A program made the translations under genes and the position numbers. Below, in pieces: positions 1 through 8,964 of a stretch of DNA of 64,000 bases. Source of the stretch: Kriegella aquimaris (GTDB lineage: Bacteria > Bacteroidota > Bacteroidia > Flavobacteriales > Flavobacteriaceae). Within the stretch, counting starts at the first letter, position 1. Each line of letters starts with the position of its first letter. The notes under the pieces were generated by a model. It did no database searches. It was not told the DNA's origin and saw only the letters and a program-made list of their open reading frames with translations. The stretch lies in NCBI RefSeq assembly GCF_900103215.1, contig NZ_FNGV01000018.1, forward strand, positions 38,238-102,237, read 5' to 3'.

Positions 1-1
1 G

Positions 2-691
2 ATTATTTCTTCGGTCAAGCCTTTTCAATTGATGTTGGGCAAAATTATAGGTACTTCTTTAGCGGGTATCACACAGTTCGTTATTTGGATTATTTCCGGC
101 GTCTTACTGCTATTTGTGGCCTTTTCGATTTTCGATATTGATCCGTCAGCATTGAGTAATGGCCCAAATACGGCTAATATGGTTGTCGGTATGACACCGC
201 CTGTTCCGACTGCAGATCAAACCATGAAACTCTACGCACAGGAGCTGTTTCAAATTCCTTGGGTTATGCTGATCAGCTTTTTTATAATATATTTTATTTT
301 GGGGTATTTGATTTACAGTTCGATTTATGCCGCTATCGGAGCTGCAGTTGACAATGAGACCGATACCCAACAATTTATATTTCCTATAATTCTGCCATTG
401 ATGCTGGCAATTTATGTAGGGTTCTTTTCCGTTTTTAGCAATCCACACGGGCCTATTGCCGTAGGTTTTTCGCTTTTTCCGTTGACTTCGCCTATTGTCA
501 TGCTTATGCGGTTGCCAGGAGGCATTGGTGAAGGCGGCGTTCCCATTTGGCAAGTGGTTACCTCTATACTTTTGTTGATAGGTACTTTCATTGGCATCGT
601 TTGGTTAGCGGCCAAAATATACAGGGTAGGTATTCTTATGTATGGAAAGAAACCGACTTATAAAGAACTACTTAGGTGGCTAAAATATTGA
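2..691 (+). CDS. ABC-2 type transporter permease (3' part)
   Basis: The 5' end lies outside the window: the reading frame is open from base 2 and the first residues (IISSVKPFQLMLGKIIG) continue the usual ABC-2/NatB permease pattern in which a short helix leads into a membrane segment. Several hydrophobic segments follow (residues about 15-35, 85-110, 125-150 and 180-205 counted from the ATG at 29), with an extracytoplasmic loop in the first half. The family forms the membrane half of Na+/drug or peptide exporters; the ATPase is presumably the upstream gene outside the window. The stop is one base before the next gene, suggesting co-transcription. The ATG at 29 is internal and should not be taken as the start. 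Confidence 0.8.
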   Translation: MISSVKPFQLMLGKIIGTSLAGITQFVIWIISGVLLLFVAFSIFDIDPSALSNGPNTANMVVGMTPPVPTADQTMKLYAQELFQIPWVMLISFFIIYFILGYLIYSSIYAAIGAAVDNETDTQQFIFPIILPLMLAIYVGFFSVFSNPHGPIAVGFSLFPLTSPIVMLMRLPGGIGEGGVPIWQVVTSILLLIGTFIGIVWLAAKIYRVGILMYGKKPTYKELLRWLKY

Positions 692-692
692 T

Positions 693-1598
693 ATGGAGTA
701 TTTTAAAGACATAATGTCTACAATAAATAGGTTCCTTTCCCGTAGAATTATCGATACGGATAATATCGACATTACCATTGGCACATTGCTGACGATAATT
801 ATTGTATTGGTCGTAGTAACGTATGTACTCCGTTTGGTTCATAAATTTGTTACGGCAAAATTACCCGAAGCGGATAAGAATAAGTTCGTTAGCATTTTCA
901 ATTTCCTAAAGTATTTGCTCTATATCCTTATTGTAATTACCGTCCTTCATGCCTCCGGTGTTAATCTCACCGTATTGTTAACGGCATCGGCGGCCTTGTT
1001 TGTAGGTTTAGGTTTTGCCTTACAATATCTATTTCAAGATATTATTTCGGGTGTCCTTATAATTTTAGATCAATCGCTTCATGTGGGCGATGTAATTGAA
1101 ATTGATAATAAAGTCAGCCGAGTATTTGAAATCCGGTTGCGTACTACCAGAACTTTGACTCGTGATGACAAGGTCATAATAATTCCCAACCATGTATTTT
1201 TGACCGATAGTATTTATAACTACACGCAAAACCATAACATTACACGAGAGTCTTTGAAAATTGGTGTGGCATATGGTAGTGATGTTTCAAAAGTCACCCA
1301 AATTCTTGAAGCGGTTGCTGAAGGTAATGAAGATGTTCTTAAAACCCCGAAAGCATTCGTACAATTCGATGATTTTGGAGATTCGGCACTTATGTTCTCG
1401 CTTAATTTTTATATAACGAATAGCTTTGGGGCTCCCGGAATAAAAAGTCAAATGAGATACAAAATTGACACTGAGTTCAGAGATAATAACATTAGTATAC
1501 CGTTCCCTCAAAGAGATGTGCATGTTTATCAGCATAGTCCTTTTCAACACAGTAGGGTCGAAAACTCAACAAAGGAATGGGGATTAGGAGACGATTGA
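693..1598 (+). CDS. MscS family mechanosensitive ion channel
   Basis: A 301-residue inner-membrane protein of the small MscS type (E. coli MscS has 286 residues). Hydrophobic segments lie near residues 25-48, 68-90 and 92-125; the last is Ala/Gly rich (LTASAALFVGLGFALQYL) and is followed by FQDIISGVLI, the pore helix and start of the beta domain. DQSLHVGDVIEI and IIIPNHVFLTDSIYNY are typical beta-domain motifs. The family opens on membrane tension and releases solutes during hypo-osmotic shock. It starts one base after the ABC permease stop, and its 3' end overlaps the next gene by 22 bp, so it sits in a tight operon. Confidence 0.93.
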   Translation: MEYFKDIMSTINRFLSRRIIDTDNIDITIGTLLTIIIVLVVVTYVLRLVHKFVTAKLPEADKNKFVSIFNFLKYLLYILIVITVLHASGVNLTVLLTASAALFVGLGFALQYLFQDIISGVLIILDQSLHVGDVIEIDNKVSRVFEIRLRTTRTLTRDDKVIIIPNHVFLTDSIYNYTQNHNITRESLKIGVAYGSDVSKVTQILEAVAEGNEDVLKTPKAFVQFDDFGDSALMFSLNFYITNSFGAPGIKSQMRYKIDTEFRDNNISIPFPQRDVHVYQHSPFQHSRVENSTKEWGLGDD

Positions 1599-2464
1599 GT
1601 TACGGCTGTTTTTTGTGGTTACTCTTCACTGGTGCCTTTTGCCTGGCCCAGACACCGGATGTTTTTAGATTGGAGTATATGTTGATGCCTAGAAATGATT
1701 CAGATGTTGAATTATCACGAATAAAATTGGTGGCGAATATGCCCATAAAGGTTAAAGATTCTAATGCCATTATAATCGGTGGCGAGTATAACCGTTTAGC
1801 TTATGACCTGCAGCGAAATGATATAACGATTGGTGAACAAGAGGGCCCCAATCATTTTTACATAGTAGATTTTAATTTGGCCTATGTAATGAAATATAAT
1901 AAAGACTGGCGTTTCATTGGGGTCATAACACCGCGGTTATCGTCAACTTTGACCAATAGGCTTGAAAATGGCGATGTATCTATAAATGCTACGGTCGGAG
2001 CTTTCAGGGATAGACAAGACATTGAGAAACCGACGCGATTGGTACTTGGCTTGGCCTATAATTCGACAGTTGCTTTGCGCATTCCGTTACCGGTCGTTTA
2101 TTTCGAAAAGCGGTTTCATCCGAATTGGACGTATGTTGTCGGTGCCCCAAAAACGGGTATGAAATATCACTACAAACAAAAACATATTATTCAAACGGAG
2201 TTTATTTTAGATGGATATTATGTTAACCTGCAGAATACGTATACCTTGCCCGATGCCGGTTTTGCATCGTCAATTTCTTCTTCTGCCGCGTTGGTTACGC
2301 TTGGGTATTCTTATAACTTTACAAAAGTGATGTCGATATATGCATTTATGGGGCATACCTTATTTCAATATGGCGTTTTGAGGGATACCGATAGAAATGA
2401 TATTTTTACATTGAACGATGATCCGGCCTTTTATTTCAGGACAGGATTTAGAATAGGACTTTAA
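1577..2464 (+). CDS. DUF6268-like outer membrane beta-barrel protein
   Basis: A 295-residue protein with a signal peptide (positively charged MGIRRR, hydrophobic core, cleavage near AQTPD). The body alternates aromatic and polar residues, ends in an aromatic-rich strand (FYFRTGFRIGL) and resembles the DUF6268 family of predicted outer-membrane barrels common in Bacteroidota. The function is unknown. The start inside the end of the MscS gene is required because the signal peptide begins there; an AGGA lies just upstream. The response regulator follows after 9 bp, so the four genes at the left edge may share a transcript. Confidence 0.75.
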   Translation: MGIRRRLSYGCFLWLLFTGAFCLAQTPDVFRLEYMLMPRNDSDVELSRIKLVANMPIKVKDSNAIIIGGEYNRLAYDLQRNDITIGEQEGPNHFYIVDFNLAYVMKYNKDWRFIGVITPRLSSTLTNRLENGDVSINATVGAFRDRQDIEKPTRLVLGLAYNSTVALRIPLPVVYFEKRFHPNWTYVVGAPKTGMKYHYKQKHIIQTEFILDGYYVNLQNTYTLPDAGFASSISSSAALVTLGYSYNFTKVMSIYAFMGHTLFQYGVLRDTDRNDIFTLNDDPAFYFRTGFRIGL

Positions 2465-2473
2465 AATAGAATT

Positions 2474-3637
2474 ATGTCAAAAATTTTGGTAATAGAAGAT
2501 GAGGCGGCCATTAGAAGGGTGTTGGTGAAAATTCTTTCGGAAGAGAACGATGTCTATTCGGTAGAAGAGGCAGAAGATGGTTTAAAAGGATTGGAAACTA
2601 TAAAAAACAATGATTTCGATCTTGTGCTATGTGACATTAAGATGCCCAAAATGGATGGGGTCGAAGTTCTTGAAGCAGCACGAAAAATCAAACCCGAGAT
2701 TCCGTTTATAATGATTTCTGGTCATGGCGACCTTGATACGGCCGTAAATACCATGCGCTTGGGTGCCTTTGATTATATTTCAAAACCGCCTGATCTTAAT
2801 CGACTTTTGACAACTGTTCGAAATGCCCTTGATAGAAAAGAGCTTGTAGTCGAAAACAAGATTTTAAAGAAGAAGGTCAGTAAAAATTATGAAATGATCG
2901 GTGACAGTCCCGAGATAACGGTCATCAAAGAAATGATCGAGAAGGTGGCACCCACCGATGCCAGGGTTTTGATAACAGGATCTAACGGTACCGGAAAGGA
3001 ATTGGTAGCACATTGGCTTCATGAAAAAAGCCAACGTAGTGGTGGTCCGTTCGTAGAGGTCAATTGTGCGGCTATACCGTCAGAACTTATAGAGAGTGAG
3101 TTGTTCGGGCATGTTAAAGGAGCCTTTACTTCTGCGGTAAAAGATAGAGCCGGAAAGTTTGAAACAGCAAATAAAGGCACCATCTTTCTAGATGAAATAG
3201 GTGATATGAGCCTGTCGGCACAGGCAAAAGTGCTTCGGGCCTTGCAAGAGAACAAGATTTCAAGGGTCGGCTCCGATAAAGATATCAAGGTAGATGTTCG
3301 CGTGATAGCGGCGACCAATAAAGATTTAAAAAAGGAAATAGGGGAAGGTCGCTTTCGTGAAGACCTTTATCACAGGTTGGCGGTTATCTTGATAAAGGTT
3401 CCTGCATTGAACGACCGCCGTGATGATATTCCTTTGCTAATAGCCCACTTCACAAAAAAAATTATATCTGAACAGGGTATGCCTTCTAAAACATTTTCCG
3501 ACAAGGCAATAACACTCTTAAAAGGGTATGATTGGACGGGAAATATACGTGAATTAAGAAACGTGGTCGAACGTCTGATTATTTTGGGAGGTAATGAAGT
3601 TAGTGAAGAAGACGTTAAACTATTTGCCAGTAAATAA
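2474..3637 (+). CDS. Sigma-54-type response regulator lacking a DNA-binding domain
   Basis: A receiver domain occupies residues 1-120, with acidic pocket D9/E10, phosphoacceptor D54 in LCDIKMP, and a conserved Lys in SKPP. An AAA+ sigma-54 interaction domain fills residues about 140-375: Walker A in SNGTGKE, Walker B in GTIFLDEIGD, and the sigma-54 contact loop as GAFTSA (216-221) instead of GAFTGA. The protein stops at residue 387, right after the AAA+ C-terminal subdomain, whereas NtrC-type regulators are about 440-480 residues and end in a Fis-like HTH. It is therefore predicted to activate sigma-54 RNA polymerase from solution, as proposed for the similarly sized chlamydial CtcC. No histidine kinase is adjacent. 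Confidence 0.92.
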   Translation: MSKILVIEDEAAIRRVLVKILSEENDVYSVEEAEDGLKGLETIKNNDFDLVLCDIKMPKMDGVEVLEAARKIKPEIPFIMISGHGDLDTAVNTMRLGAFDYISKPPDLNRLLTTVRNALDRKELVVENKILKKKVSKNYEMIGDSPEITVIKEMIEKVAPTDARVLITGSNGTGKELVAHWLHEKSQRSGGPFVEVNCAAIPSELIESELFGHVKGAFTSAVKDRAGKFETANKGTIFLDEIGDMSLSAQAKVLRALQENKISRVGSDKDIKVDVRVIAATNKDLKKEIGEGRFREDLYHRLAVILIKVPALNDRRDDIPLLIAHFTKKIISEQGMPSKTFSDKAITLLKGYDWTGNIRELRNVVERLIILGGNEVSEEDVKLFASK

Positions 3638-3677
3638 TTCCGTCAACAGATGCCAAGGCGATTTTTTTAAATGAATT

Positions 3678-4385
3678 TCATCTCCAAGATTCCGTACAAT
3701 CCTTTAACTGATTCAAGGCATTCTCAGTGATTTCCTTTGTTTTTAGATTGTAGTATTTCTTTTCTTCGGAGAGATTTTCAAGGAGTAATTTTTGTTCACA
3801 GTTTTCATAAATACGCTGTGCAAAGGCACGTGCTTTTTTGCAATCGACGGTTGCGATGACATTGTTCATCGAAATTTCGTATTTCCTCAGAGATTCGTCT
3901 ATTCTTTCTTGAAAAGAGCGAGGGTCCAATGGTTCGTTCAAATCATTGTGCCTTTCTTCTTCCGGTACTGTATTCATGACAAGAGTATCATTCTCATACT
4001 CCCCTTCATGAAGGTCATGTCTTTTAAGTTCTTTTAGGCTGTCCTTTGTTTTTTGTAGCGCTTTAGTCAAAAGTATACGAGTACTATCTAAAGTGCTTGC
4101 CCTTGTGGCCATGATAAGATTTTCGAGGCTTTCTTCAATTAATTTGGTGGCCGGCGTGCAACCACAATTATCTAATTGTTTTCTAGACTTCTCAATGGCC
4201 TTTAAGGCCCTGTAGGCATAAAAGTGCGCTTGATTTATATCTTCCTTATCTATTGCTTTTTCGGTCTGGTCTCTCACAAATCCCATGTTCGAGCCTAGGT
4301 AGTCGCATGCAGTACTTGGTCTAAAAGAAGAAAATAAAACCATAGCAATGACCAACGAGAAAGACCTAACGAAATATTTCATCAT
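3678..4385 (-). CDS. Exported helical protein of unknown function
   Basis: I do not recognise a family. The 235-residue protein has a signal peptide (MMKYFVRSFSLVIAMVLFSS, cleavage near STA-C) and is then almost entirely helical and charged, with Cys residues at CDYLG near the new N-terminus, the CGC pair, VDCKKA, ENCEQ and KDCTES. The regular spacing of Cys-bearing helices suggests a disulfide-stabilised periplasmic helical bundle; that is inference. The Cys after STA could also make it a lipoprotein, but the preceding residues are a poor lipobox. It is convergent with the response regulator and stands alone. Either of two adjacent ATGs may be the start. Confidence 0.65.
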   Translation of the reverse strand: MMKYFVRSFSLVIAMVLFSSFRPSTACDYLGSNMGFVRDQTEKAIDKEDINQAHFYAYRALKAIEKSRKQLDNCGCTPATKLIEESLENLIMATRASTLDSTRILLTKALQKTKDSLKELKRHDLHEGEYENDTLVMNTVPEEERHNDLNEPLDPRSFQERIDESLRKYEISMNNVIATVDCKKARAFAQRIYENCEQKLLLENLSEEKKYYNLKTKEITENALNQLKDCTESWR

Positions 4386-4581
4386 AGCACTGTATTTAAC
4401 ATGTAAAATCTGGGACGATTTACCTTACAAAGGTAGGTATTCATTGACTTTGTGCCTTATTTTTTCGATGGAACGCCTATGGAATCCAATAACTTGGACA
4501 AACTGAATATTAGATAGGATGAATGGTTCTTTTTTTTAGACATTGATGTATTTCAACGGTAAAAAATTTTATCTTCAACCT

Positions 4582-5466
4582 ATGAAGAATATAGATTTAA
4601 AGGATTTTAAGGTCGAAAAAGTAATAAAGTTGGACGATTATCCTACATCGGGAACGTTGAAGGCATCTGAGAAGAAGCTTAAAAAAGAACTCGAAGATAT
4701 CAGGGAAAAGCTGGGTGATTTTCAAGATACCCTTTATGCCCATGCTAAATATAGTGTGCTTGTATGTCTTCAAGGAATGGATACTGCAGGTAAAGACAGT
4801 CTTATTCGTGAGGTTTTCAAAGATTTTAATGTCCGCGGTGTAGTGGTGCATAGTTTTAAGGTGCCCACCGAGCTTGAGCGTAAACATGATTATTTATGGC
4901 GTCATTATATTGCCTTACCAGCCAAAGGCAAGTTTGGTGTTTTTAATCGCACGCATTATGAAAATGTTTTGGTGACTAGGGTGCACCCTGAATATATTAT
5001 GGGTGAGAATATTCCCGGTATTCATAGTGTAGCTGATATTGATGAAAATTTTTGGGAGAAACGCTTTGTGCAAATCAATAATTTCGAACGGCACTTAGCC
5101 CAAAATGGAACTATCATCTTCAAGTTTTTTCTACACATTTCCAAAGAAGAACAACGGCAGAGATTGCTCAGAAGATTAGATTTAAAGAGAAAAAATTGGA
5201 AATTTTCCCCCGGTGACCTAAAAGAGCGCAAATTATGGGACGACTATCAAAACTGCTATGAAGATGCTATAAACCACACTTCAAAACCCCATGCCCCGTG
5301 GTTCGTAATTCCTTCAGACAATAAAGAAGAAGCCAGAGTCATTGTGGCTTCCATTTTGCTAGAAGCGTTAAAAAAATACAAAGATATAGCTGAACCTGAA
5401 CTTGATGAAAAAATAAAGGCTAATTTGGAGACCTATAAACAACAATTGGAAACCAAAGAACTATGA
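4582..5466 (+). CDS. PPK2 family polyphosphate kinase
   Basis: A cytoplasmic protein of about 294 residues. PPK2 enzymes transfer phosphate between polyphosphate and nucleoside mono- or diphosphates. The Walker A is QGMDTAGKDS (residues 64-73), the lid and base-binding region includes GKFGVFNRTHYENVLVTRV, and RRLDLKRKNWKFSPGDLKER followed by WDDYQNCYEDAI is the standard PPK2 C-terminal half. I chose the ATG at 4582 because homology-like sequence (KDFKVEKVIKLDDYP) starts there; the frame is open to an ATG at 4546, which would add 12 residues. The stop overlaps the start of the M28 peptidase by 4 bp (ATGA), so the two are translationally coupled. Substrate class cannot be read with confidence. 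Confidence 0.93.
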   Translation: MKNIDLKDFKVEKVIKLDDYPTSGTLKASEKKLKKELEDIREKLGDFQDTLYAHAKYSVLVCLQGMDTAGKDSLIREVFKDFNVRGVVVHSFKVPTELERKHDYLWRHYIALPAKGKFGVFNRTHYENVLVTRVHPEYIMGENIPGIHSVADIDENFWEKRFVQINNFERHLAQNGTIIFKFFLHISKEEQRQRLLRRLDLKRKNWKFSPGDLKERKLWDDYQNCYEDAINHTSKPHAPWFVIPSDNKEEARVIVASILLEALKKYKDIAEPELDEKIKANLETYKQQLETKEL

Positions 5467-6860
5467 TCAAGAAGTTATTTCTTTTATTTCTTTTGACCTG
5501 TTGGTCCGGTATTGCGCAGAGCGAAGATCAAAAACAGATAAAGGCACTTTATGAAGCTGCGTTGACCGAAGGCAAGGCCCATGATTGGTTGAATCATCTA
5601 TCAAATCAAATAGGAGGTAGGCTTTCTGGATCAATACAGGCCCAACGCGCGGTCGATTATACGAAGGCGCAATTAGATTTACTAGGTTTAGATCGGGTCT
5701 GGCTCCAGCCCGTCATGGTTCCTAAATGGGTACGCGGAACACCTGAGTTTGCTTATTTGGAAACTGTACCTGGCATGTCTACCAATGTTCCTATTTGTGC
5801 TTTAGGAGGTTCTGTTGCGACGCCTTTGGGCGGATTGAAGGCCGAAGTAATCGAAGTGAAAGGTGTCGAAGAATTAAAAGCATTGGGCAACGCTAAAATA
5901 TCGGGAAAAATTGTTTTCTATAATAGACCTATGGACCCCACCTTGATCAATACCTATGCTGCATACTCTGGTTGCGTTGATCAAAGATATTCAGGTGCCG
6001 AGGAAGCAGCTAAATATGGCGCGGTAGGCGTTATAGTCCGATCTATGAGTCTAAGGCTTGATGATTATCCACATACGGGGGCTATGAGTTATGGTGATAC
6101 TCCGGTGAACCAACGTATTCCTGCTGCGGCAATTAGCACCAAAGGAGCGAACTTATTGAGCGCAACGCTTGAATTGAGTCCCAATACCCAATTTTATTTC
6201 AAACAAAATTGTCGACAGCTAGAAGATGTTCAATCTTACAATGTGGTTGGTGAGATACGCGGCAGTACTTATCCTGAGGAAATTATGATGGTGGGCGGAC
6301 ATTTAGATTCTTGGGATCTTGGCGACGGTTCCCATGACGATGGGGCCGGCTGTGTGCAGAGCATGGATGTATTGCGTTTGTTAAAAAAGACGGGTTATAA
6401 GCCCCAACGAACATTGCGAGTGGTTTTGTTCATGAACGAGGAAAACGGACTTCGAGGAGGTAACAAATACGCCCAATTGGCAAAAGAAAAAGGTGAGAAA
6501 CATATATTTGCCTTGGAAAGTGACGCTGGTGGTTTTACCCCAAGGGGATTCTCATTCGATTGTTCAGATGCTAATTTTGAAAAAGTACAAAGTTGGAAAG
6601 AACTTTTTGAGCCATATTTGATTCATCTATTTGTAAAAGGGGGAAGTGGTGCCGATATTGGTCCATTGAAAAACGATGACATGGTCTTGGCAGGTCTTCG
6701 GCCAGATTCGCAACGTTATTTTGACCATCACCATGCCGAGAACGATACCTTCGAACATGTAAATAAACGTGAATTGGAATTAGGGGCGGCCACTATGGCA
6801 AGCTTGGTTTACTTATTTGATAAGTACGGTATTGTTCCTCCGAAAAAAATTAAGGGATAA
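5463..6860 (+). CDS. M28 family metallopeptidase with PA domain (carboxypeptidase Q-like)
   Basis: An exported 465-residue aminopeptidase/carboxypeptidase with a signal peptide ([18 protein letters not shown]). A protease-associated domain lies at about residues 100-230 ([25 protein letters not shown]). The M28 catalytic domain follows with the co-catalytic zinc ligands in [10 protein letters not shown] and SHDDGAG, the catalytic Glu pair in FMNEENG, an Asp in ALESDAGG, and a His in [13 protein letters not shown]. The domain order matches plasma glutamate carboxypeptidase/carboxypeptidase Q. It probably trims peptides in the periplasm. It overlaps the upstream PPK2 gene by 4 bp; the functional connection, if any, is unclear. 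Confidence 0.93.
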   Translation: MIKKLFLLFLLTCWSGIAQSEDQKQIKALYEAALTEGKAHDWLNHLSNQIGGRLSGSIQAQRAVDYTKAQLDLLGLDRVWLQPVMVPKWVRGTPEFAYLETVPGMSTNVPICALGGSVATPLGGLKAEVIEVKGVEELKALGNAKISGKIVFYNRPMDPTLINTYAAYSGCVDQRYSGAEEAAKYGAVGVIVRSMSLRLDDYPHTGAMSYGDTPVNQRIPAAAISTKGANLLSATLELSPNTQFYFKQNCRQLEDVQSYNVVGEIRGSTYPEEIMMVGGHLDSWDLGDGSHDDGAGCVQSMDVLRLLKKTGYKPQRTLRVVLFMNEENGLRGGNKYAQLAKEKGEKHIFALESDAGGFTPRGFSFDCSDANFEKVQSWKELFEPYLIHLFVKGGSGADIGPLKNDDMVLAGLRPDSQRYFDHHHAENDTFEHVNKRELELGAATMASLVYLFDKYGIVPPKKIKG

Positions 6861-6991
6861 TATATTTTCTTTTTTTCAAGGTTTGTAAGAATTTCAAGGC
6901 GCCAAATAATTGGTACCATGGTGCTATTTTGGTCCGTGTCAGCATTTTTCAAAACCTGCTGCGGTCAACTCACAAACTCCGAACAAAATTG

Positions 6992-6999
6992 TATATTTG
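6992..6999 (+). promoter_or_regulatory. Bacteroidota -7 element of the PPIase gene
   Basis: TATATTTG matches TAnnTTTG and ends 14 bases before the ATG at 7013. This supports the ATG at 7013 over the in-frame upstream start at 6929. No clear -33 TTTG is seen at the expected distance. Confidence 0.55.
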
Positions 7000-7012
7000 C
7001 AGCTCACAAAAA

Positions 7013-7954
7013 ATGAGTAAAATGCAAGACGGAATCTACGCAAAATTCAATACCTCGAAAGGGGAAATCTTGGTCAAATTAACCCATGACAAAACTCCGG
7101 GAACGGTAGGTAACTTTGTGGCACTTGCCGAGGGGAACCAAGAAAATACTGCAAAATCGAAAGGAGAGCCTTATTACGATGGTTTAAAATTTCATAGGGT
7201 GATACCTGATTTTATGGTTCAGGGAGGATGTCCTCAAGGAACGGGAACGGGAGATGCCGGTTATAAATTCGATGATGAGTTTCATCCTGATTTAAAGCAT
7301 GACGTACCAGGCGTACTTTCAATGGCCAATGCCGGACCGGGGACCAACGGAAGCCAGTTTTTTATCACGCACGTACCTACACCGTGGTTAGACAATAAAC
7401 ATAGTGTTTTTGGACGGGTAGAAAATGGGCAGGAAATAGTTGATGCCATTGCTCAAGGCGATGCCATTGAGTCTCTTGAGATTATACGCGTAGGCGAGGA
7501 AGCTGAAAATTGGGATGCTAAAAAGGCGTTCGAGACATTTAAGAATTCGGGAAAAGAGCGATTGGCCGAAGAAAAAGCGAAACAAGCTGCCGAACTTGAT
7601 AAGGTTGCTGCTGGGTTTGATGAAACCGAAAGCGGACTTCGTTATAAAATCATTCAGAAGGGCGCGGGTGCCAAAGCTGAAAAAGGACAAAAGGTTTCTG
7701 TACATTATGAAGGATCTTTGTTAAACGGACAAGTGTTCGATTCTTCTTATAAAAGAAATCAGCCCATTGATTTTCAATTGGGTGTTGGACAAGTAATACG
7801 AGGTTGGGACGAGGGAATCTCCCTTCTTGAAGTAGGTGATAAGGCACGTTTTGTTATTCCTTCCGACTTAGCTTATGGCAGTGCAGGAGCTGGAGGGGTT
7901 ATTCCTCCGGATGCAACATTGATTTTCGATGTAGAATTAATGAACGTCGGCTAG
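7013..7954 (+). CDS. Cyclophilin-FKBP fusion peptidyl-prolyl isomerase
   Basis: A 313-residue protein with two unrelated PPIase domains. Residues about 5-165 are a cyclophilin ([46 protein letters not shown]; the catalytic Arg, Phe, Gln and Trp positions are kept). Residues about 166-205 are a charged helical linker. Residues about 210-313 are an FKBP domain ([56 protein letters not shown]). No signal peptide is present, so it should act on cytoplasmic folding clients. An upstream in-frame GTG-type start (6929) would add 28 residues without similarity and would place the promoter inside the gene, so I reject it. A strong terminator follows. Confidence 0.93.
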   Translation: MSKMQDGIYAKFNTSKGEILVKLTHDKTPGTVGNFVALAEGNQENTAKSKGEPYYDGLKFHRVIPDFMVQGGCPQGTGTGDAGYKFDDEFHPDLKHDVPGVLSMANAGPGTNGSQFFITHVPTPWLDNKHSVFGRVENGQEIVDAIAQGDAIESLEIIRVGEEAENWDAKKAFETFKNSGKERLAEEKAKQAAELDKVAAGFDETESGLRYKIIQKGAGAKAEKGQKVSVHYEGSLLNGQVFDSSYKRNQPIDFQLGVGQVIRGWDEGISLLEVGDKARFVIPSDLAYGSAGAGGVIPPDATLIFDVELMNVG

Positions 7955-7977
7955 ATTTATATGCGTTTGAAATAAAC

Positions 7978-8008
7978 AACCGTTTTGATATATCAAAGCG
8001 GTTTTTTT
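7978..8008 (+). terminator. Intrinsic terminator after the PPIase gene
   Basis: Arms AACCGTTTTGATA and TATCAAAGCGGTT pair with a single G-U wobble and are followed by seven T. It lies 24 bp after the stop. Confidence 0.85.
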
Positions 8009-8289
8009 GTGCCTTAGTTTTAAACGGTTTGCAATTGACCTATGTCTTTTAGAGTAAGATATTTGTAAGAATATTAGTTAAGTAACCTAGAATCGGGGGG
8101 TGTGTACTATCGTGGAGTGTTGATGCTGAAAATCAAGAGGAGAATATTGACGATTACTAAGAATAGTAAAATTCCAAAAAAAGGAAGCATAGAAAAAAAA
8201 TTATATGGTTTCAAAGGGATGGTATCCATCCACCTATAAAACAACCGACATATAATAAACCCTACCTTTTATCGATAAAGCCCCGAAAA
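8009..8289. other. Gene-poor stretch between PPIase and csp
   Basis: No recognisable gene lies here. A 38-codon plus-strand frame (8123-8239, Lys-rich) has no promoter-like element or homologous look, and I do not call it. A G6 run is at about 8095-8100. Together with the small ORF candidate at 8290-8382 this forms the longest gap (628 bp) between well-supported genes in the window. Confidence 0.4.
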
Positions 8290-8298
8290 TTAACGGGG
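8281..8298 (-). terminator. Weak hairpin overlapping the stop of the small ORF
   Basis: CCCCG and CGGGG arms (5 bp, 8-base AT loop) surround the TAA of the minus-strand small ORF; the following CTTTAT is only weakly T-rich, so terminator function is uncertain. Confidence 0.35.
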
Positions 8299-8382
8299 AT
8301 TCTTGCGGGCCGGCACACTGACGACCAATAAGACTATATTGATAACAAGTAAAACTAAAAGTACTCCAAAGAAAGTTAGCAT
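8290..8382 (-). CDS. Possible 30-residue single-span membrane peptide
   Basis: An ATG-started frame of 30 codons encodes an almost purely hydrophobic helix (MLTFFGVLLVLLVINIVLLV, then VSVPARKNPR) with a basic C-terminus. That layout is typical of bacterial small membrane proteins with a cytoplasmic positively charged tail. It lies in an otherwise empty intergenic region, on the same strand as the cold-shock gene and upstream of a GC hairpin. I see no consensus -7 element close to the ATG. The composition is unlikely for random AT-rich DNA, but the peptide is short and conservation cannot be tested here. Confidence 0.4.
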   Translation of the reverse strand: MLTFFGVLLVLLVINIVLLVVSVPARKNPR

Positions 8383-8527
8383 GGCTATAATGGTTAATCA
8401 ACTGGTTAACGTGGGGAAAACGTTTTTGTTTTACTTGTAGATGTTTTTTTTATATAATGGTTGCGTTGAAAGTTGAACAAAATTACAAAAAAGTATCTTA
8501 TTTCCTACATTTAGGTAAAATAAGTGC

Positions 8528-8558
8528 AAAAAAAACCCCGACTTAGAAGTCAGGGTTT
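8528..8558 (-). terminator. Intrinsic terminator of the cold-shock gene
   Basis: On the minus strand CCCTGACTT and AAGTCGGGG pair with one wobble and are followed by eight T. It lies 25 bp after the csp stop. Confidence 0.85.
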
Positions 8559-8582
8559 TACTATAAAAAAGTTTATGCGTAC

Positions 8583-8777
8583 CTAGTCAATTACCTTCAC
8601 ATTTACGGCGTTTAATCCTTTTTTACCTTGTTGTAGTTCAAATTCTACAACATCACCTTCACGAATTTCATCGATCAAACCAGAAATGTGTACAAAGTGA
8701 TCTTCGCTTGAACCATCTTCAGTAATAAAACCATAACCTTTGGAATCATTGAAGAATTTTACTGTTCCTTTACTCAT
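8583..8777 (-). CDS. CspA family cold-shock protein
   Basis: A 64-residue single OB-fold nucleic-acid chaperone. The RNP1 motif is KGYGFIT and the RNP2 motif is DHFVHIS. It starts with MSKGTVKFFNDSKGYGFI, the standard beginning, and it lacks the eukaryotic-type extensions. Such proteins melt RNA secondary structure, on cold shock or constitutively. The gene is monocistronic: a -7 element lies upstream (8809-8816) and a terminator directly downstream. The AT-rich leader of about 30 bases is short, unlike the long regulatory leader of E. coli cspA. Confidence 0.96.
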   Translation of the reverse strand: MSKGTVKFFNDSKGYGFITEDGSSEDHFVHISGLIDEIREGDVVEFELQQGKKGLNAVNVKVID

Positions 8778-8808
8778 AATAGAAAATTAAATATTAAAAA
8801 TTAAAGCG

Positions 8809-8816
8809 CAAATATA
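8809..8816 (-). promoter_or_regulatory. -7 element of the cold-shock gene
   Basis: TATATTTG on the minus strand (TAnnTTTG consensus) lies 31 bases before the csp ATG. The -33 region is not clear. Confidence 0.55.
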
Positions 8817-8964
8817 GTGTTAAAATTTTTAATTGCATGATTTTTTGGAAGTTATATTTCTGTAAAGATGATGTTAAGTGCAAATATTCTTAAATTTTGG
8901 TTTACTCCATTAGGTGCTTACATCATCGGTAAAAGGTGATTTTTTAGGGTTAAGGTGCTTAAAT

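Noticed and set aside
4543..4581. N-terminal extension of the PPK2 protein from a TTG/ATG start
   Set aside because: The added residues (MYFNGKKFYLQP) have no family similarity, although translation from 4546 cannot be excluded.
8123..8239. 38-codon ATG frame on the plus strand, Lys-rich
   Set aside because: No promoter-like element near it, no protein-like composition beyond Lys/Ile expected from AT-rich DNA, and no partner gene.
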